DNA from: Pantoea sp. Ap-967
GTDB lineage: Bacteria > Pseudomonadota > Gammaproteobacteria > Pseudomonadales > Pseudomonadaceae
Assembly (NCBI RefSeq): GCF_011752565.1
Contig: NZ_VWXK01000009.1
Location: forward strand, 156,134-220,133
Length of the DNA: 64,000 nt
Direction: 5' to 3'
The position numbers and the translations under genes were made by a program. The notes below the pieces were generated by a model. That model saw nothing but the letters and a program-made list of their open reading frames with translations, was not told the origin of the DNA and searched no databases. Below are positions 8,819 through 17,763 of the stretch, piece after piece (within the stretch, counting starts at the first letter, position 1; each line of letters opens with the position of its first letter).

Positions 8819-8920
8819 TGTAGGAGCGGGCTTGCCCCGCGAACACCGGCGCAGCCGGTGCCATGCACCGCGGTGCTGGCTTCGCGGGTCAAGTCGGGTC
8901 GCCGCACCGCCGCTCCTACA
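8819..8920. repeat. REP pair between convergent genes
   Basis: TGTAGGAGCGGGCTTGCCCCG at the left and a diverged inverted copy ending GCTCCTACA at 8920, with an inner dyad CACCGGCGCAGCCGGTG at 8845-8861. It occupies the gap between the EamA gene and the convergent regulator. Confidence 0.85.
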
Positions 8921-8970
8921 AGGAATCGCGCCTGCTTTTAGCTCCCATGAAGGCCCTGCCAAGCCAGCGT

Positions 8971-9675
8971 TCAACTGCCCTCCGGCAACAAACTGCGGTC
9001 AAACATGAACACCCGCCCCCCCTGCGGCGTGTACTGATACAACTGCTGTGGCCGGCCCAGCCTGGGCTGGTTCTTCTCCCCGGTGTCCCGCACCCACCCC
9101 AACTCACGCAGGCGCTCCAGGCGCTTGCGCAGTGAGGTGCCGTTGACCGCTTGCCCCAGGCACGCCTGCACCGCGCCCAGCGCATCGAGCACCGTGAATT
9201 TCGGCGCCAGCAGGCACAGCGGCAAGCTGCTGTACACCGTCTTGGCCGCCAGCCGCTCGCGGGCGCGCTCCACCAGCAGGTTATGGTCGAACGGCAGCAG
9301 CACCTTGCGCTCAACCACGCTGTCCAACTCGAAAAACGCCAACTGCTCGCCTTCAACCTGCTGCTGCGGATCGAGCAAGGCCAGGTAGCAGGTGCTCAAC
9401 GACCAGCCGCGGGGGTCGCGAAACGCATTGCCTTCAGTGCCCACCTGCTCCAGGTGGCGCGGCAGCACCTGGGCCTTCTCGCGCAACGCGCGCTCAGCGG
9501 CGGCTTCCAGGCTGGTGTCCGGGGTGCGGCCATTGACGATCACGCCAGGCAAGGCCCACTGGCCGGCATGGGGCTCGCGCTCACGTCGGTGCAACAACAC
9601 TTGCAGATGCTGGGCATCGGGGGCCAGGCGCAGGGCAACGATATCGACACTGGCCAAGACTTCGGCTGTACTCAC
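8971..9675 (-). CDS. nrtR: NrtR-type NUDIX-wHTH transcriptional regulator of NAD salvage
   Basis: 234 aa. The N-terminal half is a NUDIX fold (HAGQWALPGVIVNGRTPDTSLEAAAERALREKA) whose catalytic Nudix box is degenerate, as in NrtR-family sensors that bind ADP-ribose instead of hydrolysing it. The C-terminal third is a winged helix (TSLRKRLERLRELGWVRDT...). The GTG start at 9675 is preceded by AAGGAG at seven bases. It is divergent from nicotinamidase-pncB, which matches the known role of NrtR as repressor of NAD salvage genes. I could not recognise a clear NrtR operator in the 138-bp gap. Confidence 0.85.
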   Translation of the reverse strand: MSTAEVLASVDIVALRLAPDAQHLQVLLHRREREPHAGQWALPGVIVNGRTPDTSLEAAAERALREKAQVLPRHLEQVGTEGNAFRDPRGWSLSTCYLALLDPQQQVEGEQLAFFELDSVVERKVLLPFDHNLLVERARERLAAKTVYSSLPLCLLAPKFTVLDALGAVQACLGQAVNGTSLRKRLERLRELGWVRDTGEKNQPRLGRPQQLYQYTPQGGRVFMFDRSLLPEGS

Positions 9676-9756
9676 CAGGAGGCTCCTTCTTCACTGCCGC
9701 CATAATCCACCAGCGCATCTAAGTAAGGCAAGAGAAAAGCTTTTAATGGCTTTCAC

Positions 9757-9785
9757 TTGACACACTTAATACACCAGATGAATTA
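9757..9785 (+). promoter_or_regulatory. Sigma70-like promoter for nicotinamidase-pncB
   Basis: TTGACA at 9757-9762, 17 bp, then GAATTA at 9780-9785 (TTATAT is a shifted alternative -10). The position, about 30 bp before the start codon, and the perfect -35 support a promoter. An AT-rich palindrome AAAAGCTTTT lies just upstream at 9735-9744. Confidence 0.5.
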
Positions 9786-9813
9786 TATAGCCATTCCAGC
9801 GAGGAGACCTGCC

Positions 9814-10464
9814 ATGAAAATCGCCAGCTTCGATGTCGACGCGCAGAACGGCTTCACCCGCAACGCCCCTCAGGAGCTGCCGGTACCCGAGGGCGACGAG
9901 ATCGCCCCAGACCTCAACGCCATGGCCCAGCGCGCCGACCTGCGCCTGGGCAGCAAGGACGCACACCCGGCCAATGCCGCCTGGGTGGTTGCCGAGCACG
10001 CGCAGATGCTGCAGCCACTGGCCTTGGCCAACGCCGACCTGACCTGGGTCAGCCACTGCGTTCCGGGTACGCCGGGTTTCCAATTGCTGCCCGGCCTGCC
10101 CGCGCCAATCGACTACGACTACTTCGTGTGGAAAGGCGTCGAGCCCGACCTTCACCCCTACGGCGCCTGCTACCACGACCTGGCCGAGCGCCGCTCCACC
10201 GGCGTCATCGAATTTCTCAAGGTGCAGCAGGTTGGCGCCGTGATCGTCGGCGGCCTGGCCCTGGACTACTGCGTGAAAACCACGGCCCTGCAATTGCGCC
10301 GCGCCGGCTTCCCGGTGCTTTTGTACCTGCCCGCCTGCCGCGCCCTCACCCAGGCAGGCGCCATCGCGGCCTGCGGCCTGCTGGCCGCCGAGGGCGTGGT
10401 CCTCTGCGGCGACGAGGCCGCGCTCGACCACCAGTTGGCCCTGATAAAGGAAGGCCGCCCATGA
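9814..10464 (+). CDS. pncA: Nicotinamidase (isochorismatase-fold)
   Basis: 216 aa cytosolic hydrolase converting nicotinamide to nicotinate. The catalytic triad is visible: Asp9 in DVDAQNGF, Lys107 in FVWKGVE and Cys153 in [11 protein letters not shown] metal site is seen in GSKDAHP (Asp49, His51). The ATG at 9814 has GAGGAGA upstream, which decides it over an in-frame TTG 57 bases earlier. Its stop overlaps the pncB start (ATGA), so the two NAD-salvage enzymes are translationally coupled, with control expected from the divergent NrtR-like gene. Confidence 0.93.
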   Translation: MKIASFDVDAQNGFTRNAPQELPVPEGDEIAPDLNAMAQRADLRLGSKDAHPANAAWVVAEHAQMLQPLALANADLTWVSHCVPGTPGFQLLPGLPAPIDYDYFVWKGVEPDLHPYGACYHDLAERRSTGVIEFLKVQQVGAVIVGGLALDYCVKTTALQLRRAGFPVLLYLPACRALTQAGAIAACGLLAAEGVVLCGDEAALDHQLALIKEGRP

Positions 10465-11660
10465 GCGACAGCGTATTCGGCCCACGGATCATCCAGAACC
10501 TGCTGGACACCGACTTCTACAAGATCACCATGATGCAGGCGGTGCTGCACAACTACCCCAATGCCGAGGTGGAATGGGAGTTTCGCTGCCGCAACGGTGA
10601 AGACCTGTCGCCCTACCTTGCAGAAATCCGCTACCAGGTCGAGCAACTGGCCGAGGTGAGCGTGACCCACGACCAGCTGGCGTACCTGGAGAAAATCCCC
10701 TTCATCAAGCCGGACTTCATCCGTTTTCTCAGCCTGTTCCGCTTCAACCTGCGCTACGTGCAAATCGGCCTGGACGCCACCGGGCAACTGGCGATCCGCG
10801 TACGCGGCCCATGGCTGCATGTGATCCTCTACGAGATTCCGCTGCTGGCCATCATCAGTGAGGTTCGCAACCGCTACCGGTACCGTGACGTGGTCATCGA
10901 GCAAGTAGGCGAGCGCCTGTACCAGAAACTGGACTGGCTCAAGGCCCAAGCCAGCGCCGAGGAACTGGCCGGCTTGCAGCTCGCCGATTTCGGCACGCGC
11001 CGGCGCTTTTCCTACCGGGTGCAGGAAGAAGTGGTGCATATCCTCAAGCGTGACTTTCCGGGGCGTTTCGTGGGTACCAGCAACGTGCACCTGGCCCGTG
11101 AATACGACCTCAAGCCCATTGGCACCATGGCCCACGAGTGGTTCATGGCCCACCAGCAACTCGGCCCGCGCCTGGTCGACAGCCAGGCGGCGGCGCTTGA
11201 ATGCTGGGTGCGCGAGTACCGTGGGTTGCTGGGCATTGCGCTGACCGACTGCATCACCATGGATGCGTTCCTGGGCGATTTCGACCTGTACTTCGCCAAG
11301 CTGTTCGATGGCCTGCGCCACGATTCCGGGGACCCACTGGCCTGGGCGGAAAAGGCCATCGCCCACTACGAGCGGCTGGGCATCGACCCCAAGGGCAAGA
11401 CACTGATCTTTTCCGACGGGTTGGACTTCGAAAAGGCACTGATGCTGTACCGGGCGCTGCACGCGCGAATCAATGTGAGCTTTGGCATCGGTACGCGCCT
11501 GACGTGCGACATTCCCGGGGTGGAACCGATGAACATCGTGATCAAGATGACCGAGTGCAATGGCGCGCCGGTGGCGAAGATCTCCGACAGCCCGGGGAAA
11601 ACGCAGTGCCGGGATGAGAACTTCGTGGCCTACCTGAAGCATGTGTTCAGGTTGGTTTGA
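10461..11660 (+). CDS. pncB: Nicotinate phosphoribosyltransferase
   Basis: 399 aa, usual length for the family. It joins nicotinate and PRPP to make nicotinate mononucleotide, the first committed step of nicotinate salvage. Recognisable parts are the N-terminal [40 protein letters not shown], the phosphorylated-histidine region [25 protein letters not shown] and the PRPP-site [10 protein letters not shown]. It starts inside the nicotinamidase stop codon (4-bp overlap). Confidence 0.96.
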   Translation: MSDSVFGPRIIQNLLDTDFYKITMMQAVLHNYPNAEVEWEFRCRNGEDLSPYLAEIRYQVEQLAEVSVTHDQLAYLEKIPFIKPDFIRFLSLFRFNLRYVQIGLDATGQLAIRVRGPWLHVILYEIPLLAIISEVRNRYRYRDVVIEQVGERLYQKLDWLKAQASAEELAGLQLADFGTRRRFSYRVQEEVVHILKRDFPGRFVGTSNVHLAREYDLKPIGTMAHEWFMAHQQLGPRLVDSQAAALECWVREYRGLLGIALTDCITMDAFLGDFDLYFAKLFDGLRHDSGDPLAWAEKAIAHYERLGIDPKGKTLIFSDGLDFEKALMLYRALHARINVSFGIGTRLTCDIPGVEPMNIVIKMTECNGAPVAKISDSPGKTQCRDENFVAYLKHVFRLV

Positions 11661-11721
11661 GGGGCCGATACCTGCCCTATGGCGTTACACTGCACCACCG
11701 ATTACCCGCACAAGGACTCCC

Positions 11722-12213
11722 ATGCTCTACATCGTCATGCTCGGCGGCCGCCACCCAAGCGCAAAAATCGAAGTGCACGATGTGCTGTTCGCCCACGCAG
11801 ACTCCCTGGAGCAAGCCTACCCGCAACTGCGCAGCGCCTGGTTCGGCAGTGCCAAAGGGTTGCACATCGATGCGTGGATGGAAGTTGCCGGGGTTGATGG
11901 CTATCGCGTGGAGTTGCGCCAAGGGCCTGCCCCCACTGGCGCGCCACGCCTGTTCTTCATCAACCTGGGTGGCTACGAGCCGCAGGTGTTCGGCGAAGCG
12001 CACCACTACCTGCTGGTGGTCGCCCGGGACAAAGCCGAGGCGAAGAAGATGGGCAAGCAACGCATGCAGGCTGGCTGGCTCAAGCCCCACACCGATGCCT
12101 TGCTGGAGGTCGACGATTGCCTGGCCATCGACCAGGTCGCCGGGCGCCATGTGCACCTGATCGAGGGTGACCACCCGCCCCTTGTGGCGCACTGCGATTA
12201 CCTACTGATCTGA
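11722..12213 (+). CDS. DUF1543 domain-containing protein
   Basis: 163 aa, cytosolic, no signal peptide. The start MLYIVMLGGRHP and the following HDVLFAHADSLEQAYPQLRSAWFG match the conserved opening of DUF1543 proteins, a family without assigned function; a second motif is EAHHYLLVVARDKAEAKKMGK. The ATG at 11722 has AAGGA upstream. It stands alone between pncB and a REP pair; a role in NAD metabolism is not supported beyond proximity. Confidence 0.8.
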   Translation: MLYIVMLGGRHPSAKIEVHDVLFAHADSLEQAYPQLRSAWFGSAKGLHIDAWMEVAGVDGYRVELRQGPAPTGAPRLFFINLGGYEPQVFGEAHHYLLVVARDKAEAKKMGKQRMQAGWLKPHTDALLEVDDCLAIDQVAGRHVHLIEGDHPPLVAHCDYLLI

Positions 12214-12255
12214 ACGGCTTGAAGCCGACTGTTTTCACCCGTTGGCGGTGTGCCT

Positions 12256-12350
12256 GGTAGGAGCGAGCGCAGCTCGCGATGGGCCGCAAGGCAACCCGCG
12301 CATCCTGTGCCGCTGCGCGCCCCATCGCGAGCTACGCTCGCTCCTACCGG
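12256..12350. repeat. Inverted REP pair (GAGCGAGC type)
   Basis: GGTAGGAGCGAGCGCAGCTCGC from 12256 faces GCGAGCTACGCTCGCTCCTACC ending at 12348. It lies between convergent genes. Confidence 0.9.
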
Positions 12351-12367
12351 GTCGGCGTAAAGCCTGC

Positions 12368-12748
12368 TCACGCCCCCTTCGGAGCCATTTCGATGGGGGC
12401 GCAGCGCCCATTGGCGCGAACTTTCTCAACTAACCGCGCCCGGTTGATGAACACATTGATTTCGCAACTGCCCGAATGCCGAACATCCTCCCAATACTCT
12501 GCATGGACGAGCTGGCCACCTTGCGGCCCTGTGTACGTGCCAGCGGCTTCGCGCGAAATGTAATCGCTTTCGCGTATGTACCTGAGCACGACCAGGTCCT
12601 GGTCCGGCGCCACCATGATCTGCCTGGGAACACCGAAGTAGTCGATCAACTCGCCCACTGGGCGACCTTTCCAGGCACTGGTGGCCTCAAGCGAGGAACA
12701 GCCGCTGAGCGTGGCGGCTGCCAACGCCAGCATGAGCAATCGGTTCAT
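12368..12748 (-). CDS. Small lipoprotein, BamE/SmpA-like fold suspected
   Basis: 126 aa with a lipoprotein signal peptide ending in the lipobox LSGC (MNRLLMLALAAATLSGCSS). The mature part starts WKGRPVGELIDYFGVPRQIM, reminiscent of the G-x-P helix-turn of BamE/SmpA-like outer-membrane lipoproteins, and contains two further cysteines that could pair (GSCEINVF and NGRCAPIE). ATG 12748 is used; GTG at 12751 is an alternative. It is 24 bp downstream of another secreted-protein gene on the same strand. Function unknown. Confidence 0.75.
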   Translation of the reverse strand: MNRLLMLALAAATLSGCSSLEATSAWKGRPVGELIDYFGVPRQIMVAPDQDLVVLRYIRESDYISREAAGTYTGPQGGQLVHAEYWEDVRHSGSCEINVFINRARLVEKVRANGRCAPIEMAPKGA

Positions 12749-12772
12749 CACCCCTTCCCTTTCGACGTTGAA

Positions 12773-13336
12773 TTATTTCGCAGGCATCTGCGCAAAGGCT
12801 TCATCGATCTGCTGCATGATGGTCGCCTTGAGCGCCTCACGATTCAGGGCCCGGAACAGCTCCGGCCCTGCCTTGGCCATTTGTGAGGCGGGCATTGCAC
12901 CCAGGTGCTGCATTTTCTTGGCCTGGCGCTCGGTTGGGCGACACACGAAGTCTCGGCTTTGCACCAGCCAAGCCTCGGGTTTGGTCTGCCACTGGCTGGA
13001 AAACTTTGCCGGGCGCAGTTCGTTGAACACGCTTCGATAATCCTGCGCACCCATGATCCGCGCGCGGTTCTTCGCGCAATCGATTTCAACGTCGTAAGCC
13101 GTAAAGGTGGGTGTGCCGGGCGCTTCGTTGAACTGATAGACGCCCAGCGATTTCGCCCCACCCGGGCGCGCATAGATATTGTTGGCATCACCATCGGCGA
13201 TGAATGCCTGGTTCGTACCTAGGCTGCCCTGGTGGTGAATGATCCAGAAATCGCCAGTCGGCACATCACTTGCCTGAACCGTAAAGGTGCAGCAGAGCAG
13301 TGCCGCCGGCATCAAACGCCTTGCGCGAAAAACCAT
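12773..13336 (-). CDS. Secreted hypothetical protein, surface-adhesin E-like
   Basis: 187 aa beginning MVFRARRLMPAALLCCTFTVQASD, a signal peptide cleaved about residue 23. The mature protein has WIIHHQGSLGTNQAFIADGD, then VYQFNEAP...YDVEIDCAKNRARI and two spaced cysteines, a layout like small secreted surface-adhesin E (PF16747-like) proteins; this likeness is from memory and tentative. The ATG at 13336 has AAGGA upstream; an earlier in-frame start lacks a ribosome site. It probably forms a two-gene unit with the lipoprotein. Confidence 0.65.
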   Translation of the reverse strand: MVFRARRLMPAALLCCTFTVQASDVPTGDFWIIHHQGSLGTNQAFIADGDANNIYARPGGAKSLGVYQFNEAPGTPTFTAYDVEIDCAKNRARIMGAQDYRSVFNELRPAKFSSQWQTKPEAWLVQSRDFVCRPTERQAKKMQHLGAMPASQMAKAGPELFRALNREALKATIMQQIDEAFAQMPAK

Positions 13337-13538
13337 GGTCGGCCAGTCCTTTGCCAGGGTCCTGATAGCTTCGGTGCAGTGCACCCAGTAGGAAAACCAT
13401 GGAATTTAGTGGCCTGGGTGCGCAGGGTCAATCGGCATGGGCCAGGGCCCGCACACGTTCAGTTCGGTCGTTTGCCTGAAAGGCCTTAACTGCAAGGGGT
13501 GCAGCAAACAAGGCATTGTGCCACCTCGTACATCTGCA

Positions 13539-14273
13539 CTAGTAGCCTGGCTCCGTACAACGGCTCTGAACGTTCGTTAACGGATACAACCCCTCATCAA
13601 ACTGCTCCAACCGCGGAAACTGCATCGGCGCATCATCCGGCAACTGCTCCAGGCGTTGCTGATAACTGCGCAGAAAACCCTGGCGTGCCTCATCGCTGAT
13701 ATACGGCACATGCCAGGCCACGAACGGCTCCAATACTTCGAAACCGACATAGGCCAAGGTCCCACGCAAAATTGGCCGCAGCATATCCTCCAGCGGCCCA
13801 TGGATCGCCCCTTCGCCAAACATGTGCTCGCGCCCGCCAATGGTTACCGTCACCAGCGCCCGCTTGCCAGCCAGGCCGCCCTGGTCGTAGAAACGCTTGC
13901 CGCCGTAGCACACCCCGGACACCAGCACCCGGTCGATCCAGCCCTTGAGCATCGCCGGGGCCGAGAACCAGAAGATCGGGAAGTTCAGCACCAGCAGGTC
14001 CGCCCACAGCAGCTTGTCCAACTCCTGCTGGATATCCGCCGCAATGGAGCCCCCCTTCACCCCCAAGCGCTGCTCCAGCGCATACACCAGGTATTCCGGG
14101 TTTTCCCGGTGGCTGAAGTCATCGGCGCTGGCCACCGGGTTCCAGCCCATGGCGTACAGGTCGCTCACCTGCACCTGGTGGCCCTGGGCACGGAAGGTCG
14201 CTGCCGCCTGGTCGCGCAGGGCGGCGGTGAAGGAACGTGGCTCGGGGTGGGCGTGAACGATCAGGACATTCAT
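13539..14273 (-). CDS. NAD(P)H-dependent quinone/flavin oxidoreductase, flavodoxin-like (Flavodoxin_2)
   Basis: 244 aa starting MNVLIVHAHPEPRSF, the FMN/FAD phosphate-binding opening of the NQO1/MdaB/KefF group. Other family marks are LNFPIFWFSAPAMLKGWIDRVL and VTIGGREHMFGEGAIHG. It is a soluble flavoenzyme that would reduce quinones or other acceptors with NAD(P)H. It follows the ABC transporter ATPase gene by 9 bp on the same strand, so it is part of that operon and may act on the imported compound or its metal complex. The C-terminal extension after about residue 215 is Asp/Leu-rich and unremarkable. Confidence 0.85.
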   Translation of the reverse strand: MNVLIVHAHPEPRSFTAALRDQAAATFRAQGHQVQVSDLYAMGWNPVASADDFSHRENPEYLVYALEQRLGVKGGSIAADIQQELDKLLWADLLVLNFPIFWFSAPAMLKGWIDRVLVSGVCYGGKRFYDQGGLAGKRALVTVTIGGREHMFGEGAIHGPLEDMLRPILRGTLAYVGFEVLEPFVAWHVPYISDEARQGFLRSYQQRLEQLPDDAPMQFPRLEQFDEGLYPLTNVQSRCTEPGY

Positions 14274-14282
14274 GGTTGATCC

Positions 14283-15917
14283 TCAAACAGTGGGCAAAGG
14301 GGACGTGGCCTTGCGCTCGGCCAACAGGCGGTCGAGCCAGTCCGGGTCCATTTCCGGCTCGCAGGAAAACAACAACCCGGTGTAGTCGCGGTGCGGCGGC
14401 TGGAAAATCGCCTCGCGGCTGCCGTGGTCAACCACTCGCCCGCGCTGCATCACCAGCACCTGGTCGGCGATTGCACGCACGGTGGCCACGTCGTGGGTGA
14501 TGAACAGGTAGGCCACGCCCAGCTCGCGCTGGATCCGGTCGAGCAGCTTCAGCACGCCCTCGGCCACCAGCTGGTCCAGGGCCGAGGTCACCTCGTCGCA
14601 AATGATCAGTTGCGGCTCGGCAGCCAACGCACGGGCGATGCAGATTCGCTGCTTCTGCCCGCCCGACAGTTCGCGGGGCAAGCGGTCCATGTAGGTGGCC
14701 GGGTCCAGATCGATCATCCGCAACAGCTCGGCGACCCGCTCGCGCAAGGCCTTGCCTTTGAGGCCCAGGTAAAAAGCCAGCGGCCGGCCGATGATGTCGA
14801 CGATGCGTTGCCTGGGATTGAGCGCCGTGTCGGGGATCTGGTAGATCATCTGGATGCGCCGCAGCTGTTCCTTACTGCGCCGGCGGTAATCGCCAGGCAG
14901 GGCTTCACCGTCGTACAGCAACGCGCCGCTGGTGGCCGGCAGCAGGCCACTGATCAGGCGCGCCGTGGTGCTCTTGCCGCTGCCCGACTCACCGATTACC
15001 GCCAGTGTCTGGCCGCGGTACAACTTCAGCGAAACGTCGTGCAGTACCGGCTGCTGACCGTAGCTGGCGTTGGCGTTGCGCACCTCCAGCAACGGCTTTT
15101 GCGCCACCGGGCAGGCCTTGGCCGAGGTGTGGAAATTGCGCACGGCCCACAGCGACTGGGTGTAGGCCTGCTGCGGTGCACTGAGCATGTGGCGGGTCTG
15201 CGCCTCTTCCACCAGGCTGCCGTGGCGCAGCACCATGATACGGTCGGCCATCTGCGCCACCACCGCCAGGTCATGGCTGATGTACAGCGCGGCGCTGCCG
15301 AAGGTTTTCACCGCATCGCGGATCGCCGCCAGCACCTCGATCTGGGTGGTGACATCCAGCGCCGTGGTCGGCTCGTCGAAAATGATCAGGTCCGGGTGGC
15401 AGGCCATGGCCATGGCGGTCATCACCCGCTGCAACTGCCCGCCGGAAAGCTGGTGCGGGTAACGCTGGCCGATATGCTCAGGGTCGGGTAGGCGCAGCAG
15501 GCGGTACAGCGCCACCGCCTCGGCCTCGGCCGTGGCACGGTCCTGGCCGCCGTTGATCACCGCGGTTTCCACATGTTGGTCGATCAGCCGGTGCGCCGGG
15601 TTGAACGAGGCGGCGGCACTCTGCGCCACATAGGCGATGCGCAGCCCGCGCAGTTTGCGCAGGGCCTCGGCGCTGCAATCAAGCAACTGCAAGCCATCGA
15701 AACACACGCTGCCGCCGGTGATCCGGCAGCCGTCGCGCACGTAGCCCATGGCAGCCAGGCCCAGGGTCGACTTGCCAGCACCGGACTCACCGATCAGGCC
15801 CAGCACCTCGCCGCGCCGAAGGGTCAGGTCGATGCCCTTGATCAGCGGGTGCCAGGCACCGTCATGATGGCCTTCGATGTGCAGGCCGCGGATTTGCAGC
15901 AGGGTATCGGCGTTCAT
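14283..15917 (-). CDS. Peptide/nickel-class ABC transporter, fused dual ATPase
   Basis: 544 aa with two complete ABC modules in tandem. Module 1 has Walker A GESGAGKST, signature LSGGQLQRV and Walker B LIIFDEPTTALD; module 2 has GESGSGKST, LSGGQKQRI and LIICDEVTSALD. Each ends with the oligopeptide-type C-terminal extension. It energises the two permeases encoded just upstream. ATG 15917 has AAGGAG; it starts 2 bp after the permease stop. Confidence 0.93.
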   Translation of the reverse strand: MNADTLLQIRGLHIEGHHDGAWHPLIKGIDLTLRRGEVLGLIGESGAGKSTLGLAAMGYVRDGCRITGGSVCFDGLQLLDCSAEALRKLRGLRIAYVAQSAAASFNPAHRLIDQHVETAVINGGQDRATAEAEAVALYRLLRLPDPEHIGQRYPHQLSGGQLQRVMTAMAMACHPDLIIFDEPTTALDVTTQIEVLAAIRDAVKTFGSAALYISHDLAVVAQMADRIMVLRHGSLVEEAQTRHMLSAPQQAYTQSLWAVRNFHTSAKACPVAQKPLLEVRNANASYGQQPVLHDVSLKLYRGQTLAVIGESGSGKSTTARLISGLLPATSGALLYDGEALPGDYRRRSKEQLRRIQMIYQIPDTALNPRQRIVDIIGRPLAFYLGLKGKALRERVAELLRMIDLDPATYMDRLPRELSGGQKQRICIARALAAEPQLIICDEVTSALDQLVAEGVLKLLDRIQRELGVAYLFITHDVATVRAIADQVLVMQRGRVVDHGSREAIFQPPHRDYTGLLFSCEPEMDPDWLDRLLAERKATSPLPTV

Positions 15918-15919
15918 GT

Positions 15920-16747
15920 TCAGCACTCCTTCAGACCACTGGACAGGTGCAGCACCCAATCGACGACGAAGTTCACGCTCACCGTGATCAACGCCACGGC
16001 CAGGGCCGGCAGCAACGGGCTGATGTCACCGAAGGTGATCAGCACCGCGTTATCGCGCACCATGCTGCCCCAGTCGGCGGTGGGCGGCTGGATGCCCAGG
16101 CCAAGGAACGACAGGGCGCTGATGAACAGGAAGACGAAGCAAAAGCGCAGGCCGAACTCGGCAATCAGCGGCGCTGCGGCATTGGGCAACACCTCGCGGG
16201 TGACCAGCCACCACAGCCCCTCCCCGCGCAACCGCGCGGCCTCCACGTAGTCCTGCACCACCACGGTCATCGCCACGGCGCGTGACAGGCGGAATACCCG
16301 GGTGGCATCGAGCAGCGCGATCACCAGCACCAGCGAGGTGGCCGTGGTGCCGACCACGCTGAGGATCAGCAAGGCGAAGATCAGCTGCGGAATGGCCATC
16401 AGGATGTCCACCAGCCGTGACAGGCCCTGGTCGACCCAGCCGCCCTTGAGCGCGGCAACCAGGCCGCACAGGCCGCCCAGCAGGAACGCAAGGCTAGTGG
16501 TCAGGAAGGCGATGCCAAGGGTGTTGCGGGCGCCGTACAACAGGCGGCTGAAGGTGTCGCGCCCGAGGTTGTCGGTGCCCAGCAGGAACTGCGGGCTCCA
16601 GGGTGCGAAGCCCTCGCCCACCACCTGGGTTTCGCCATACGGCGCCAGCAGCGGTGCGAACAGCGCCACGCCGATGTAGGCAACGATCACCAGCAGGCCG
16701 AACTTCGCGCTCAGGGGCGCGCGCAGCAGCGGTGCGATCAGCTTCAT
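15920..16747 (-). CDS. ABC transporter permease, DppC-type
   Basis: 275 aa inner-membrane permease with about six spans. The N-terminal OppC-type segment (PLLAPYGETQ..., LLGTDNLGRDTFSRLLYGAR) and the EAA loop (EAARLRGEGLWWLVTREVLPNAAAPLI) are characteristic of the second permease in peptide/nickel-class importers. It starts 3 bp after the DppB-type gene ends. Confidence 0.92.
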   Translation of the reverse strand: MKLIAPLLRAPLSAKFGLLVIVAYIGVALFAPLLAPYGETQVVGEGFAPWSPQFLLGTDNLGRDTFSRLLYGARNTLGIAFLTTSLAFLLGGLCGLVAALKGGWVDQGLSRLVDILMAIPQLIFALLILSVVGTTATSLVLVIALLDATRVFRLSRAVAMTVVVQDYVEAARLRGEGLWWLVTREVLPNAAAPLIAEFGLRFCFVFLFISALSFLGLGIQPPTADWGSMVRDNAVLITFGDISPLLPALAVALITVSVNFVVDWVLHLSSGLKEC

Positions 16748-16750
16748 GGT

Positions 16751-17710
16751 CTACCCCTTTGGATGCATCAGGCGTGGGTTGCTGGCGATCGACAGCACGT
16801 CGGCGCCGGTATTGAGCAGGATGTAGGTGCCGGCGAAAATCAGGCTGCAGGCCTGCACCACCGGAATGTCGCGCTTGGCCACCGAGTCCACCAGCAGCTG
16901 GCCCAGCCCCGGGTAGACGAACACCACTTCCACCACCACCACGCCCACCACCAGGTAGGCCAGGTTCAGCGCCACCACGTTGACGATTGGCGCCAGGGCA
17001 TTGGGCAAGGCGTGCTTGAAGATGATCCGCGCAGGTGACACGCCCTTGAGCCTGGCCATTTCGATGTAGGGGCTGGCCAACAGGTTAATCAGCGCGGCAC
17101 GGGTCATGCGCATCATCTGCGCGATCACCACCAGGCTCAGGGTGGCTACCGGCAGCACCGAAACCTCCAGTACGTCAGCCAGCGAGGCGTCGGTGGGCAG
17201 GCTGGAAATGCCTGGCAGCCAGGCCAGCTTCACGGCGAACACCAGAATCAGCAGGTAGGCCACGAAGAACTCGGGGAACGATACCGCGCTCAGCGCGCCG
17301 GTGTTGAGCAGGCGGTCGAACCAGCTGTTGCGGTACAACGCCGCGAGCATGCCCAGCAGCAACGCCAGCGGCACCGAGAACAGCGCCGCCAGCAGGGCCA
17401 GGCTGAAGGTATTGCCCAACCGCGCGCCCACCAGTTCGGCAATCGGCCGCTGGTTGGCCAGCGACACCCCAAGGTCACCGTGCAGCAGGCGCCAGGCCCA
17501 CTGCACGAAGCGTTGCAACGGCGACAGGTCCAGCCCCAGCTGGGTGCGCAGGGCCGCGACGGTTTCCGGGGTGGCCGACTGGCCGAGCATGGCCTGGGCG
17601 ATGTCCCCTGGCAGCATGCCCACTGCCAGGAAAATCACCACCGAGACCGCAAACAGCGACAACAGGCCCAGGGCCAGGCGCTGCACAAGCAGTTTGCCAA
17701 GCATGTTCAC
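16751..17710 (-). CDS. ABC transporter permease, DppB-type
   Basis: 319 aa inner-membrane permease. It shows the N-terminal VVIFLAVGMLPGDIAQAML region and the EAA-loop sequence EMARLKGVSPARIIFKHALPNAL typical of DppB/OppB proteins. The GTG at 17710 is preferred because GAGGA lies eight bases upstream; ATG at 17704 would be 14 bases from it. It is the second gene of the SBP-permease-permease-ATPase-oxidoreductase operon. Confidence 0.92.
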   Translation of the reverse strand: MNMLGKLLVQRLALGLLSLFAVSVVIFLAVGMLPGDIAQAMLGQSATPETVAALRTQLGLDLSPLQRFVQWAWRLLHGDLGVSLANQRPIAELVGARLGNTFSLALLAALFSVPLALLLGMLAALYRNSWFDRLLNTGALSAVSFPEFFVAYLLILVFAVKLAWLPGISSLPTDASLADVLEVSVLPVATLSLVVIAQMMRMTRAALINLLASPYIEMARLKGVSPARIIFKHALPNALAPIVNVVALNLAYLVVGVVVVEVVFVYPGLGQLLVDSVAKRDIPVVQACSLIFAGTYILLNTGADVLSIASNPRLMHPKG

Positions 17711-17763
17711 CGTAGATGTCCTCGAATGAAAAGGGAGCGTTCAACCCTGCAAGCGCCGACGGC

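Noticed and set aside
9676..9813. NrtR operator in the nrtR/pncA gap
   Set aside because: I could not identify a convincing dyad matching a known NrtR site; only a promoter-like TTGACA element stands out.
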